Shown here: positions 49,012-56,979 of the stretch, one piece after another
Layout: the number at the start of each line of letters is the position of its first letter
Numbering within the stretch: the stretch's first letter is position 1
Assembly: GCA_021636625.1 (NCBI GenBank)
Contig: JAJWLX010000002.1
Span: 78,606-142,605 of the forward strand
Source of the DNA: Prevotella sp.
GTDB lineage: Bacteria > Bacteroidota > Bacteroidia > Bacteroidales > Bacteroidaceae
Length of the DNA: 64,000 bases
Direction: 5' to 3'
Translations under genes and position numbers: made by a program
The notes under the pieces: model-generated
What the model was told of the DNA's origin: nothing
The model's database searches: none
The model's input: the letters and a program-made list of their open reading frames with translations, nothing else

Positions 49012-49656
49012 ATGCAATTGTTCAGCAGTTATCATATACTTTCATGGGCAATCGTATCAATAGCTTTGATTGCTCTTATGGGATTCTATGTTGCCAGCTT
49101 GCGCTCCACAGTAAGGAGGCAAGCTCGCATCATCAATTCCATGCGTCGCCAGTTGCAGGATCTCCTGGCTTCTTCTCCTGCGGATGGTGCTTCTTTCAGA
49201 AAACGGTCTTTGGATGAAATGCAGAATGCGGTTGCCGACCAGGCACTCCATGTCTTGGATGCTGAGCAGGAGCTGTTTGTTAAGACCACTCTGTATATGA
49301 AGGAGCACGTTCCTTTTACCAATCCGGATCTGCGCATAGATGATCTGGCAAAAGCATTGTGTACCAACCGTACAACCTTGGCAAACTGCATTAGGAAATA
49401 TACTTCAGGCGACCTTACCTTATTGCAGTATATCAATCATTATCGCATAACTCATGCGGTGCAGTTATTGGCAGATCCGGAGAATAAACAGACGATTTCC
49501 CAGATAGCAGAGGCTTCGGGCTATCGTTCACGCAGTGTATTCAATCGCCAGTTTGCCTTGATTTATCATTGTTCTCCATCCGTTTTTCGGGAGAATTCTC
49601 TTTGCCAGGCAGAAGGAGAGATTCCTTCTGATTTGGAAAATACGCTGGAAAAATAG
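49012..49656 (+). CDS. Membrane-anchored AraC-type regulator, one helix
   Basis: 214 residues: an N-terminal membrane helix (about 8-28), a short basic then helical linker (about 30-95) and a C-terminal AraC/HTH_18 domain (about 105-200). Helix-turn-helix marks are RIDDLAKALCTNRTTLANCIRKYT and TISQIAEASGYRSRSVFNRQFALIYHCSPSVF. There is no sugar-binding or receiver domain. The last 91 bases overlap, on the opposite strand, the 3' end of the next regulator gene. Being next to the fimbrial operon, it is a candidate regulator of it; this is inference. Confidence 0.83.
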   Translation: MQLFSSYHILSWAIVSIALIALMGFYVASLRSTVRRQARIINSMRRQLQDLLASSPADGASFRKRSLDEMQNAVADQALHVLDAEQELFVKTTLYMKEHVPFTNPDLRIDDLAKALCTNRTTLANCIRKYTSGDLTLLQYINHYRITHAVQLLADPENKQTISQIAEASGYRSRSVFNRQFALIYHCSPSVFRENSLCQAEGEIPSDLENTLEK

Positions 49657-50789
49657 GCAAGCGAAGAGAATCCGCATTCGTAGGCTATTTCCTGGAGTCT
49701 CTTCTCAGGTTCTTTCAGCATGATTCTCTTTGCCTCGTCTATGCGTAAGCTTGCTACCCAGCTGCTGAAGTTCATGTCATATTCATCCTTGATGAATGTA
49801 GATAGGTAGGTCTTGTTGGTATATAGTCTGGCGGCAAGTTCTTCCAGGGTGAATTGCTCGTGCGTATAAGCCTTGGCTTTCACCCATGCTGCTATTCTTG
49901 GGCGCAGGATATTCCTGAAGTCCTCCTTATATATCTTTTTTGTTCTGCTGATTGCAGTAACTTCTTCTCCTTCTGCTTCTTCTTCCTCTTCTTCTTTCTT
50001 TTTCCTTTCCTTATGGCTCAAGTTGTTGGATTGTGTCTTGTCCATGACGGCAATCATTTCTTCGGTTGTTGCCATACGCAAAGTTTCGTATTTCTTGGCA
50101 TAGTTGATGAAGTTGACGGTGATATATACATTCACGGCAACGACATAGAACTGCAGGAGCCAGTTGAAGACTGCTCCGGAGGTGATGGAAACTACGCCGA
50201 AGGCAAGCAGAATATAGAGAAGCCAATGGCTGATGTTGAGCCACCTTATATCACTCTTTTTGTCGGAAGAGAAATAATTTGCTATCAATTCATTGCGCTG
50301 AAGATACCTTCTATTAAAGAAAATGAGATGTCTGGCGCATAGTTCTATGATACCCAGCAAGGCGACGATGAGCAGGAATTGCCTGTACGCTGACAGAGCA
50401 TCGACCATGGCGATGAGGGCTATAAATGCAGTAACTCCAAACTTGATGGCTGTTATCTTGCAGCGTTGTCTGGAGATGTAAGTATAGTCGATCAGACTGC
50501 CAAAGGAAAAGGTATAGCAGATGCCTATGAGATAGAACAGGATGGTATCGAAACTGGCTACCCATGCGTTTTCGCGGGTCCATAGACCAGTAAAGGTTGC
50601 CAGCCAAATCCAGATGTTTATGCTTATCATCCACATACCGGCGGCTAACATCCACTTGGATTTCCGGTAGGGAGCATAGACATCTGTCTTGGGTGACTTG
50701 AAGAAAATAAGTACGAGACCTAGGATGCAATAAATGATACTAGTCATCGTAACTAAATATGTAAAATTGCGCTCTAAGAAATGGATCAT
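49566..50789 (-). CDS. Membrane-bound AraC-type regulator, multi-helix sensor
   Basis: 407 residues. The first roughly 230 hold about six or seven membrane helices (for example TSIIYCILGLVLIFF, ILFYLIGICYTFSFGSL, FLLIVALLGIIELCA), a layout like 7TM sensors. A glutamate-rich linker (KKEEEEEEAEGEE, about 268-280) follows. The C-terminal AraC domain (about 300-400) has FTLEELAARLYTNKTYLSTFIKDEYDMNF and RLQEIAYECGFSSLAYFSSVFSKSEGISPS. The last 30 codons lie antisense to the end of the one-helix regulator. It is divergent from the fimbrial operon across 375 bases with a C10 tract. Similar regulators flank fimbrial loci in Bacteroidales. Confidence 0.85.
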   Translation of the reverse strand: MIHFLERNFTYLVTMTSIIYCILGLVLIFFKSPKTDVYAPYRKSKWMLAAGMWMISINIWIWLATFTGLWTRENAWVASFDTILFYLIGICYTFSFGSLIDYTYISRQRCKITAIKFGVTAFIALIAMVDALSAYRQFLLIVALLGIIELCARHLIFFNRRYLQRNELIANYFSSDKKSDIRWLNISHWLLYILLAFGVVSITSGAVFNWLLQFYVVAVNVYITVNFINYAKKYETLRMATTEEMIAVMDKTQSNNLSHKERKKKEEEEEEAEGEEVTAISRTKKIYKEDFRNILRPRIAAWVKAKAYTHEQFTLEELAARLYTNKTYLSTFIKDEYDMNFSSWVASLRIDEAKRIMLKEPEKRLQEIAYECGFSSLAYFSSVFSKSEGISPSAWQREFSRKTDGEQ

Positions 50790-50893
50790 AGTTTTCTTCT
50801 TTTACTTGTTTCTGCTTTTTTTGTTTACTAAGAGTCTGCTAGCTGCAGCATTGGAAACTTGTTTCCTTATTGCTGGGTACAGCTTTGCGTCTG

Positions 50894-50925
50894 CAAAGGT
50901 ACAAAACATTTTCCTAAATATGAAA
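50894..50925 (-). promoter_or_regulatory. Promoter of the multi-helix AraC gene
   Basis: TACCTTTG (50894-50901, minus strand), with TTTC 20 bases upstream (50922-50925) in place of TTTG. Confidence 0.6.
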
Positions 50926-50980
50926 TTTTCTTGTTCTAAATTTGCAATAAACTGATTTTTAGGTGTTTTTAGGCGTATTA

Positions 50981-50990
50981 CCCCCCCCCC
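50981..50990. repeat. C10 homopolymer in the divergent regulator-fimbria promoter region
   Basis: Ten consecutive C in an otherwise A/T-rich 375-base gap (50790-51164). It lies about 80 bases upstream of the -7 box of the regulator and about 115 upstream of that of the fimbrial operon. Length changes would alter spacing of upstream elements. The rest of the gap shows only the two promoters. Confidence 0.85.
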
Positions 50991-51105
50991 TAATGTGTTC
51001 GGTCTTTTTACGTTTTAACATCAAAGGGGCACGATTTTTTTCTTTTTGTCTAAAATGAAAAACCCTGATTTTCTATTTTTTAAAGCCTGTTTTACCCTTT
51101 TATTC

Positions 51106-51113
51106 TATCTTTG
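51106..51113 (+). promoter_or_regulatory. -7 box of the fimbrial operon
   Basis: TATCTTTG, 51 bases before the first start codon. No TTTG is at the -33 position, which fits dependence on an activator. Confidence 0.6.
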
Positions 51114-51164
51114 CACGCAATTAAAAGATGTAATAGTATAGATAATAATTAAGATAATCATATT

Positions 51165-52712
51165 ATGATATTTGATAGAATTGTATTAGTAACTATATTG
51201 ATGATGAATTGTTGTTTCCCGCCTCTTACTGCCCATTCGGCAGAGCAGCACAAGCAGGTTCAGCAGTTTGGACAGACTTGGCAGTTTGGCATCAAGACCA
51301 ACTTGCTTTACTGGGCTACCACCACTCCCAATTTGGGAGTGGAGGTGGCTACAGGAAAGAAGCATACAGCTCAGGTATTCTTCGGCTTGAATCCATGGAA
51401 ACAAAGTGGCGGCGACCATTCGAGCCTCCGACACTGGATGGTGATGCCGGAATATCGCTACTGGTTCAATCAGAATTTTGAGGGTTGGTTCCTGGGTGTC
51501 CATGCCTTGGGTGGTCAGTATAATGTGGGAGGCGTGAAGTTTCCTTTCGGATTGTTGAAAGGACTGCGCGATCACCGTTATGAAGGTTGGTATGCCGGAG
51601 GCGGTATCACAACCGGTAAGCAATGGATTCTTTCCAGGCACTGGAATCTCGAGGCTTCAATCGGTCTGGGGTATATCCATACCAAATATGATAAGTTCGA
51701 ATGTGGTACTTGTGGTGAAAAACTCAAATCTGCTCATAAGAATTATGTGGGACCCACTAAGGTGGCTCTTTCCCTCATTTACTTAATTCCGGGTAGGGCT
51801 GATGAAAAGCGTTCAACAGATGCTCCTCAGATTCTCGAGACCATTCAGCAGCCTAAGCAGAATGTGCTGAAACCGGTTCTCCAGTTGCAGGCTGTCGTTG
51901 CCGAGGCTCCAAAGATTCGTCATCTGGATAAGCGTGCCTATATAGACTTCCCGGTCAACAGGATTGAACTGCGTGCCGACTATCGCCGGAATCCAGAACA
52001 GTTGGATAGCATCATCACTACCATCAAGGCATTGAAGGCGGATAAGAACCTGCAGGTGATGGGCATCAACATCCATGGTTTTGCTTCGCCGGAAGGTTCG
52101 TATAAACATAACGAGTATCTGGCTAAGAATCGTGCTATCACCCTGACAGAGTATGTGCGCAAGATGGTGGATTTGCCAGACAGCATCTTTACGGTATCAT
52201 CGACAGCCGAAGACTGGGAGGGATTGTGTGAATATATCAAGGAGAGCAATTTGGAGAAAAAGGAGCAGCTTCTGGCGATAGCCCAGAATACGAAGCAGGA
52301 TCCAGATGCCCGTGATGCGGAGCTGAAGAAGCAATATCCTGCACAGTATCGCAATTTGCTCACCACCTGCTACCCGGCTCTTCGCCATAGCGACTACCAC
52401 ATTACCTATAAGGTTAAGCCATTCGATGTGGAAGAGGCAAAAGCAATTATGAAGACCAAGCCGCAGCTGTTGTCGCTTAATGAGCTGTTTATGGTAGCCC
52501 AGACCTACGAGGTAGGTTCCAAGGACTTCAATGAGGTGATGGAGCTGGCAGTCCGTATGTATCCAACGGATGAAACAGCCAACCTGAATGCTGCCATTAT
52601 CCGTCTGAACAACGGCGATGCCGATGCAGCCAAGCCATATTTGGATAGAGCCGGCGATTCAAAGGAAGCCGATGCCGCAAGAAAGGCGTATGAAATGATG
52701 ATGATGCAATAG
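51165..52712 (+). CDS. Outer membrane protein, DUF3575 barrel plus OmpA-like domain
   Basis: 515 residues, first gene of the fimbrial operon. Signal peptide (about 1-23); then a DUF3575-type beta-barrel (about 35-210) with FGIKTNLLYWATTTPNLGVEV, MVMPEYRYWFNQNFEGWFLGVHA and EGWYAGGGITTGKQW. A linker is followed by an OmpA-like, peptidoglycan-binding region (about 263-370: INIHGFASPEGSYKHNEYLAKNRAITLTEYV). The C-terminus has TPR-like helices (about 425-515). Related proteins open fimbrial operons in Bacteroides and Porphyromonas relatives and may anchor or assemble the fimbriae. The exact role is inferred from position. Confidence 0.82.
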   Translation: MIFDRIVLVTILMMNCCFPPLTAHSAEQHKQVQQFGQTWQFGIKTNLLYWATTTPNLGVEVATGKKHTAQVFFGLNPWKQSGGDHSSLRHWMVMPEYRYWFNQNFEGWFLGVHALGGQYNVGGVKFPFGLLKGLRDHRYEGWYAGGGITTGKQWILSRHWNLEASIGLGYIHTKYDKFECGTCGEKLKSAHKNYVGPTKVALSLIYLIPGRADEKRSTDAPQILETIQQPKQNVLKPVLQLQAVVAEAPKIRHLDKRAYIDFPVNRIELRADYRRNPEQLDSIITTIKALKADKNLQVMGINIHGFASPEGSYKHNEYLAKNRAITLTEYVRKMVDLPDSIFTVSSTAEDWEGLCEYIKESNLEKKEQLLAIAQNTKQDPDARDAELKKQYPAQYRNLLTTCYPALRHSDYHITYKVKPFDVEEAKAIMKTKPQLLSLNELFMVAQTYEVGSKDFNEVMELAVRMYPTDETANLNAAIIRLNNGDADAAKPYLDRAGDSKEADAARKAYEMMMMQ

Positions 52713-52837
52713 AACGAAAAAGAAATTATAAGTAAGTAAGAATAGATGTAAAAGATTAGCGATTATTACGATTAAGAAATCAATATAGATATATGATAGA
52801 TAAAGATAATTATAAGTAAAATTAAAACTATAGAATT

Positions 52838-54619
52838 ATGAAGAAATTTACGATGCTTTCATCAGTGCTGGCTTCAGCACTGATGCTGACGGTTGCGTCC
52901 TGCTCTAGCGAGGATGTTGCTGGTGGTGATGCACAAAACGGTAAGGGTGCTACTTCTTATCTTGCCGTGAATATTGAGAACGTGGGTTCTGCTCCAACAT
53001 CTCGTGCATACGAGCAGGGAAATGGTTCTTATGAGGATGGAACTCCGGATGAGAGTAAGATTAACACGGTACGTTTTTATTTCTTTAATGGTGATGGTAC
53101 TCCATATCTGTTGGTAAATAATGATGCTACTCAGCAGTCTGTTAACTATTTGGAAAAAGCTGTAGAAACAGATGGCAAAGATCACGACCATACAGCAGAA
53201 ACTAAGACCAAGGCGGTGCTTGTATTAAATGGTGAAACAAAAGCAGTCCCAGCTTCTGTTATCGCAGTCATCAATCCAAAAGTGTTGGATAATACAACCC
53301 TGCATAGTGGTACTATGACTCTTTCAGAACTCCGAACATCAGCAACAGGTAAGATGTTTTATGATGCTACCAATGGTTTTGTCATGTCTAATTCTGTGTA
53401 CGAAAGTGCGGGACAGGACGTTTGCTCTACACCTGTAGCAAACAACGTTTTTGCTACATCTGATGCGGCTATGGCAAAACCTGTGGATATCTATGTAGAG
53501 CGAGTTAATGCCAAAGTGAATGCGAAGATTGACGCTACCTATCAACGTGATGGGGAAACCACGCCAGCATGGGATAAAACTACAGATGGAAAGTATAAGA
53601 TAAAGGTTGGTAGTATTGATGTTACAACTTATGACGAGAATACCAATGCAACAACAAAAAAATATCCTGTATATGCTGTAGTTCAGGGATGGCAGGTGGC
53701 TGATGCTAATGGTAAGGCTGAAGTCTGCAAGCAGATAAAAACTGCATGGTATGCTGGAGAATTAGGTATCTCTCCTTGGACAACCTCTGATTATCATCGT
53801 TGTTTTTGGTCTAAGTCTGTACCTTTCACATCAGGTGCTCAGGGAGGAGTTAATCTGCCTGTTAATCCTAAGTTTGAGGATATTAATCTGTCTTTATCTG
53901 ACGATTTCTCTACTACACCTGTCTATACATTGCCAAATACGCCAACAGAGGTAATTGCTAATCCAAAAACATCTAAGAATGAATTAACTAAGTTGATTGT
54001 TGCTGCCAAACTGTTCTATCAGGATGACAATGGTAGTTTGAAGGAAGCACAGGTATGTGAATATAAAGGTATAACTTATCTCGGTGAGGAAACAGTTAAA
54101 AAGCAGATTGTCGGAGTCTTTGGTCAATACTTTAAAAAGACCACAACAGCTACAGGTGTTGACTATAAACCTATAGAGGCTTCTGATATTACATTCAAGA
54201 CTGTTTCTGGTTCATCAGAAGTGAAGGATTATGAGGTTGTTGCAACGCTGGCTAGCAACGCAGGTGAAATCTGGGTAAAGAACGGAGAATCTTGGACGGT
54301 AGCATCGAAAGATGATGTTAATGCAGCCCTTGCAAAGGAGACCGCTCAGGTTCGTTCTACGGATGGTGATACCTATTATTATACTCCTATCAAGCATCTT
54401 GGTGAAAAAGGTAAGTTGGGAGAGTATGGTATCGTGCGCAACCATTCTTATCAAGTAACCATTCAGAACATCAAGGGTTTTGGTACTCCAGTCTATGATC
54501 CTACTAAAGTTATCGACCCAATGATACCAAGTAATGATAATACTTATCTTGCAGCAAGTATCAAGGTTCTTTCTTGGCGCGTGGTATCCTCTAAGGTAAA
54601 TCTGGATCAGACAAAGTAA
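52838..54619 (+). CDS. Mfa1/FimA-like major fimbrial subunit
   Basis: 593-residue lipoprotein precursor; lipobox VASC (cysteine at about 22). It has the layout of P. gingivalis Mfa1: an N-terminal beta-sandwich beginning YLAVNIENVG and followed by TSRAYEQGNG (about residues 53-62). There, cleavage after Arg would free the first strand for donor-strand assembly. Next come NTVRFYFFNGDGTPYLLVN (about 74-92), KAVLVLNGET, VERVNAKVNAKID and a C-terminal half ending with the strand IKVLSWRVVSSKVNL. The C-terminal SWRVV motif recurs in the next gene. Codon usage is more A/T-rich than the housekeeping genes. It is the largest fimbrillin of the operon and so the likely shaft subunit. Confidence 0.85.
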   Translation: MKKFTMLSSVLASALMLTVASCSSEDVAGGDAQNGKGATSYLAVNIENVGSAPTSRAYEQGNGSYEDGTPDESKINTVRFYFFNGDGTPYLLVNNDATQQSVNYLEKAVETDGKDHDHTAETKTKAVLVLNGETKAVPASVIAVINPKVLDNTTLHSGTMTLSELRTSATGKMFYDATNGFVMSNSVYESAGQDVCSTPVANNVFATSDAAMAKPVDIYVERVNAKVNAKIDATYQRDGETTPAWDKTTDGKYKIKVGSIDVTTYDENTNATTKKYPVYAVVQGWQVADANGKAEVCKQIKTAWYAGELGISPWTTSDYHRCFWSKSVPFTSGAQGGVNLPVNPKFEDINLSLSDDFSTTPVYTLPNTPTEVIANPKTSKNELTKLIVAAKLFYQDDNGSLKEAQVCEYKGITYLGEETVKKQIVGVFGQYFKKTTTATGVDYKPIEASDITFKTVSGSSEVKDYEVVATLASNAGEIWVKNGESWTVASKDDVNAALAKETAQVRSTDGDTYYYTPIKHLGEKGKLGEYGIVRNHSYQVTIQNIKGFGTPVYDPTKVIDPMIPSNDNTYLAASIKVLSWRVVSSKVNLDQTK

Positions 54620-54638
54620 ATTATTCATATTCAATATA

Positions 54639-55688
54639 ATGAAGAAGATTATAAATGATATCAAAGAGAAGGGAAGGCTGATGATGCTCTCTTGCTGCAC
54701 CATACTCGGCTTGCTGCTCGCATCCTGTGATTATTGGCACGATAGCTATGAGGGATGTGAGGAACTGCTGAAGACTCATCTGAAGGTGCAGTTCATCTAC
54801 GATATGAATATGAAGTTTGCCGACGCTTTCCCTCATGAGGTGAAGAACGTCACACTTTATGCTTTCGACCAGCAGGGAAAACTGGCTTATACCAAGACCG
54901 AAGCTGCCGAGAAGATTATCGCCGAAGAGGGTATGAACATCGATGACCTGACTCCTGGTATCTATGATCTTCTCGTTTGGGCACAGGGCGAAGAGCGTTA
55001 TGCTGACTCCTATACTTTTGGGCAGGCTAGCATAGGCTCTTCAGCCTGTGATGTGCTCAAAGCTACGGTGAACCGTGCCGATAAGGGAATCATCGACCAC
55101 GATCTGACTCCTCTCTTTCATGGACAGTTGGTTAAAGCCGATCTTACCGAGATAAAGAAAGGTGGTACGAGAACCGTCAAGGTTTCGCTTACCAAGAATA
55201 CCAATCAGGTCAAGGTGGTGTTGCAGAACCTGTCGGGCGTGAATCTCAGTGCCGATGATTTCATCTTCCAGATTACCGATAACAATGGTAAGATGGATTA
55301 CGACAACAGTCTGATGGAGGACGAGATGCTTACCTATAATGCCTGGTCAGCTTACTCCGGTACTGCCGGTGTCAGTTCAGATACCAGCGAGCAGACTTCT
55401 GTGGCGTGTGCCATCGCCGAGTTGACAACCAACCGAATGGTGAAAGGTCATGATATGCGTCTGCGTGTATATAACAAGGCAACGGGTGCAAGCATCATCA
55501 ATATTCCATTGATAGACTATGCCCTGATGGTGAAAGGTAATTACAACAAGAGTATGAGCGACCAGGAATATCTGGATCGTCAGGATTCCTACGACCTTGT
55601 GTTCTTCATCGACGAAAACCACAAGTGGCAGTCAGCTTCTGTCATTATCAACTCATGGAGAGTGGTGCTGAGCAAGGCCGATATGTAA
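54639..55688 (+). CDS. FimB/Mfa2-family fimbrial anchor lipoprotein
   Basis: 349 residues; lipobox LLASC (cysteine at about 30), followed by DYWHDSYEGCEELLKTHLKVQFIYDMNMKFADAF, a typical start of the FimB/Mfa2 family. The middle has VTLYAFDQQGKLAYTK (about residues 70-85) and LTPGIYDLLVWAQGE (about 107-121); the end has a SASVIINSWRVVLSK strand. There is no Arg-Ala cleavage motif after the lipobox, unlike the other subunits, as expected for a terminator/anchor that keeps its lipid. It starts 19 bases after the subunit gene. Confidence 0.85.
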   Translation: MKKIINDIKEKGRLMMLSCCTILGLLLASCDYWHDSYEGCEELLKTHLKVQFIYDMNMKFADAFPHEVKNVTLYAFDQQGKLAYTKTEAAEKIIAEEGMNIDDLTPGIYDLLVWAQGEERYADSYTFGQASIGSSACDVLKATVNRADKGIIDHDLTPLFHGQLVKADLTEIKKGGTRTVKVSLTKNTNQVKVVLQNLSGVNLSADDFIFQITDNNGKMDYDNSLMEDEMLTYNAWSAYSGTAGVSSDTSEQTSVACAIAELTTNRMVKGHDMRLRVYNKATGASIINIPLIDYALMVKGNYNKSMSDQEYLDRQDSYDLVFFIDENHKWQSASVIINSWRVVLSKADM

Positions 55689-55772
55689 GAAGTGCAAGGC
55701 TGACATGTAATATGTAATAAGTAGAAGTTAGAAAATAGAAGTTAGGAGTTTTCCTGATTATAATATTGAATT

Positions 55773-56916
55773 ATGATGTATGAGATGAAAGGAATAAGAT
55801 ATGCTGAGAGACTGCTCAAGTTTCTCTTGGCTACTGCTATGGCTTGGCTTGGCTGTATTGCTTTGGTCTCATGCGACCAGGGTGATACAGGGGCAGAGAA
55901 TACCGAAGCTCATATCACGCTTACCCTTTGCCTGAAAGGTACGGATACCGATAACAATACAAGAATAGGGCAGCCGGGGGGGGAAGCAGTTGGCTTCGAG
56001 AAGTGAAGACGACGAGACGGATGAGCCGGGTACAGAGATGGAAAACAGTATAGATTTAAGCAGATTCCATGTTGTTTTCTATCAGGCAAATCAGCAAATG
56101 GCAGGAATCCTGCAAAACATGGTGCTTGTTCATTTGGGCGGTAACATCTACCGGTTGACCGGTTCTTTGCCTGTGAGCAACAAGGTGCTTGTGGGTAATC
56201 ACTTCGAAGGAAAAATGGTAGTTTATGCCAATTTCAACATGAGTGAGGATGATTTGCAGAAAAGCTACAGCGATACTGGTATCGCTCTGAAGTCGTTTGA
56301 TTACGAAGCCAATCCTAAGTATCTGCCCATGTGGGGCGTCAAGAAAGTTGCCTTTACACTTGCTGCCGGCAAGCGCCAGGATTTCTCGGATATCGACCTG
56401 TTGAGGGCGGTAGCCAAGGTGAAGGTGAATCTGAGCAGTGAAATGAAGAATAATGGATGGAGCATACATAGTATCCAACTCTTCAACTATAATGGTAAGG
56501 GCTATTGTATGCCTAAGAAATATGCAGAATGCGAACAGACTGCATCGCTTAGTCACGAAGACTTCGAGAATTTCTATGATACTAAACAGACAGTTGATAT
56601 TACGATGACAGAAAATGTACCTGTCTATCTGCCTGAATATCAGAATACAGGAAAAAATGAAGCGGATAGATGTGTTATCAAGCTGAAACTGGCTAGAAAT
56701 GGAGGTGTTGAAAAGGATGATTCCGGAAACGAAAAGGAATATACCCTGCGTTTCATTGATTATACAGACTCTGGAGCGGAAGGTACAACCATCAATGATA
56801 TCGTGCGCGATCATTATTATACTTTCGAGGTATATAAAGGCACTAATGGTCAGAATCTGGTGAAACTGACTGTTAGAAAATGGAACGTTCGAGATCACGA
56901 AGAGATTGTGATGTAA
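55773..56916 (+). pseudogene. Fimbrillin-like (tip/minor subunit) gene split by a G8 tract; possible phase-variable gene
   Basis: The start (55773) encodes a lipoprotein signal (LVSC, cysteine at about 34) and about 34 more residues. The frame then passes G8 at 55976-55983 and stops at 56004-56006. The continuation, in another frame, is open from the tract to 56916: it starts KQLASRSEDDETDEPG and continues with FHVVFYQANQQMAGIL, LLRAVAKVKVNLSS, VPVYLPEYQ and YYTFEVYKGTNG...VRKWNVRDHEE, a standard fimbrillin/FimA-fold. Loss of one G (or gain of two) joins both into 380 codons exactly. As shown the gene is OFF or damaged. The protein would be a minor or tip subunit. A sequencing error in the tract is the main alternative. 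Confidence 0.82.
55976..55983 (+). repeat. G8 homopolymer inside a coding region
   Basis: Eight G between CAGCC and AAGCAG. G7 or G10 restores the frame. It lies just between the lipidated N-terminus and the mature domain. Confidence 0.9.
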
Positions 56917-56979
56917 TTGCGAATTATAAAACGAGAAAATAATAAATAGGAATAGCCTTAGGCTTTTCAAAATATAAAT

